Shown: piece by piece, positions 5,661 through 6,368 of the stretch
Layout of the letters: each line of letters starts with the position of its first letter
Position numbering within the stretch: the first letter of the stretch is position 1
Assembly (NCBI GenBank): GCA_021796175.1
Contig: JAJYOM010000092.1
Coordinates: 1-6,368 of the forward strand
DNA length: 6,368 nucleotides
From: Thermoplasmata archaeon
GTDB lineage: Archaea; Thermoplasmatota; Thermoplasmata; Sysuiplasmatales; Sysuiplasmataceae
Direction of reading: 5' to 3'
The notes under the pieces: model-generated
Told to the model about the DNA's origin: nothing
What the model saw: only the letters and a program-made list of their open reading frames with translations
Database searches by the model: none
Program-made: the position numbers and the translations under genes

Positions 5661-5936
5661 CTAAACATCCAAACACCATTGCATTAGCGTGTTGCACTGA
5701 GCCCTCTTTTTGTAGGCCCACTCACTTCTTTTATAGTCCACGGGTCGGTGGACTAGGCGTATGCCTTCGGGTTTATCCGTTAGCTGGACATAGAGTTGCT
5801 CCAGCTTCTTTCCAGTGGGCTTGAAATCCTTTCCTGACACTTTCCTTATTGTTGAGCACAGGCAGACATCGTACTTCCAGTCTGGTGGCCAATATGCAAA
5901 ATCTCGGATTATTAACGCCTTACTTTGTGGTCCCAT
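5661..5936 (-). CDS. Hypothetical 91-aa protein, unrecognised; possibly a gene or transposase fragment
   Basis: The frame runs from an ATG at 5936, two codons after an in-frame TAA, to a TAG at 5661. The product is charged and aromatic-rich (AYWPPDWKYD near 14-23, three Trp in the C-terminal half plus middle, four Cys), with no membrane segment. I do not recognise the family. The C-terminal stretch YKRSEWAYKKRAQCNTLMQW faintly resembles the W-x-x-x-Y-x-x-R-x-x-V-E end of some IS5/IS1182-type transposases, but the expected Val-Glu is Cys-Asn. If that resemblance is real, the copy is dead. No SD and no good box A precede the ATG. It could also be a chance frame. Confidence 0.35.
   Translation of the reverse strand: MGPQSKALIIRDFAYWPPDWKYDVCLCSTIRKVSGKDFKPTGKKLEQLYVQLTDKPEGIRLVHRPVDYKRSEWAYKKRAQCNTLMQWCLDV
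5734..5755. repeat. Perfect 8-bp inverted repeat
   Basis: TAGTCCAC (5734-5741) and GTGGACTA (5748-5755) are exact inverted complements around the six-base loop GGGTCG. It lies inside the 91-residue minus-strand frame. Such a hairpin might be a protein-binding site, part of a decayed mobile element or a coding coincidence. Confidence 0.4.
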
Positions 5937-6145
5937 CGGTTAGGTTCGTGTCCCTCTGCAGGTTGCGGAATGCGGCTTATCGCCACTGGCCCATTTGCTT
6001 GATGTTCGTATCTAAACCACTCAGAACGTCCCACTCCATTAACTGGAAAAACAACTTATGCTTCAAAGTGATTGGCCAAATTAACAGAACGAATATTAGT
6101 TGGATAAGGTGAGAAGCACTTTGTAAAAGGGCGGTGGATAGATAG
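5937..6145. other. Interval with no supported gene
   Basis: Frames across this stretch are either broken by stops or give hydrophobic, low-complexity translations without family resemblance. It is AT-richer than the left end of the window. I see no tRNA, terminator or convincing box A here. Confidence 0.4.
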
Positions 6146-6368
6146 TCCATTCCAAAGGCAAGCAATTTCTCAAAATCAATCAACACTTTGCATGCTCTCT
6201 TGTCTACTTGCGATAATAAAATACTGCGCTCAGTGCTCAATTATGAGGAATCAGAAGCTATATTGCGTGCATTGCTGTATGCTGACGGCATTGATAACAC
6301 CCTTATTAAAGAGAAGTATTCTTCTATTTTCAACTTGTTGTCTGTTCCAATCCAGTACCGACCTGTAC
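6146..6368 (+). CDS. Partial open frame running off the right edge, unrecognised
   Basis: After a TAG at 6143-6145 the plus strand stays open for 74 codons to the window edge. The translation looks like a genuine helical protein: an Asn/Ser/Leu-rich lead (about 6164-6208), then KILRSVLNYEESEAILRALL and YADGIDNTLIKEKYSSIFNL, then LLSVPIQYRPV at the edge. No ATG occurs in the frame; TTG at 6188 or 6200, or GTG at 6233, are the possible starts, or the 5' end has been lost by rearrangement. The ILRALLYADGI...IKEKY pattern could be a helix-turn-helix, but I cannot assign a family. The opposite strand also has an open frame here (TTG at 6240), which I judge less protein-like. Confidence 0.4.

Noticed and set aside
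5977..6240. Minus-strand 87-codon frame starting with TTG
   Set aside because: It begins right after a stop, has a patchwork hydrophobic composition and lies opposite a more protein-like plus-strand frame; a weak membrane-protein reading could not be supported.

Overview
The window looks like a stretch of archaeal chromosome, most likely from a Thermoplasmata-type euryarchaeon. Four things point that way: a thiolase gene followed directly by a DUF35 (Zn-ribbon plus OB-fold) gene, an arrangement typical of archaea; TATA-like box A elements at archaeal distances from starts, one implying a nearly leaderless mRNA; a Shine-Dalgarno start on another gene; and a membrane-anchored, Asn/Ser/Thr/Gly-rich surface protein full of N-glycosylation sequons. 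The phylum-level call is an inference; no rRNA or tRNA is visible.

Layout. (1) Positions 1-1306, plus strand, GC-rich: the C-terminal two thirds of a thiolase-superfamily protein, then a DUF35 partner one base after its stop. The thiolase frame is closed by a TGA at 1-3 inside an A7 run, although family-like sequence continues right up to it, so the gene is probably frameshifted there. (2) 1380-3029, minus strand, convergent: an intact 549-aa DUF262-DUF1524 (GmrSD/SspE/BrxU-like) protein, probably a stand-alone anti-phage, modification-dependent nuclease, with a clear SD, a candidate box A and two palindromes upstream. (3) 3174-3996, minus strand: a decayed IS256-family element whose transposase has a one-base frameshift, an internal TAG and a lost C-terminus. 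A long hairpin covers its start codon. (4) 3997-4305: no secure gene, with a possible frameshifted small-gene remnant. (5) 4306-5586, minus strand: an N-terminally anchored, heavily sequon-bearing protein with seven W/Y-x-(I/L/V)-x-G-G-like repeat cores, probably a seven-bladed beta-propeller outside the membrane. (6) 5587-6368: AT-richer, poorly recognisable sequence with a 91-aa orphan frame on the minus strand and an open frame without an ATG running off the right edge on the plus strand.

Taken together, a housekeeping acyl-CoA operon borders an accessory region holding a defence gene, an IS fossil, a fast-evolving surface protein and gene debris. I see no convincing multi-gene novel system. 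The most useful leads are the stand-alone DUF262-DUF1524 nuclease with its palindromic upstream region, the propeller protein, and the hairpin over the transposase start.
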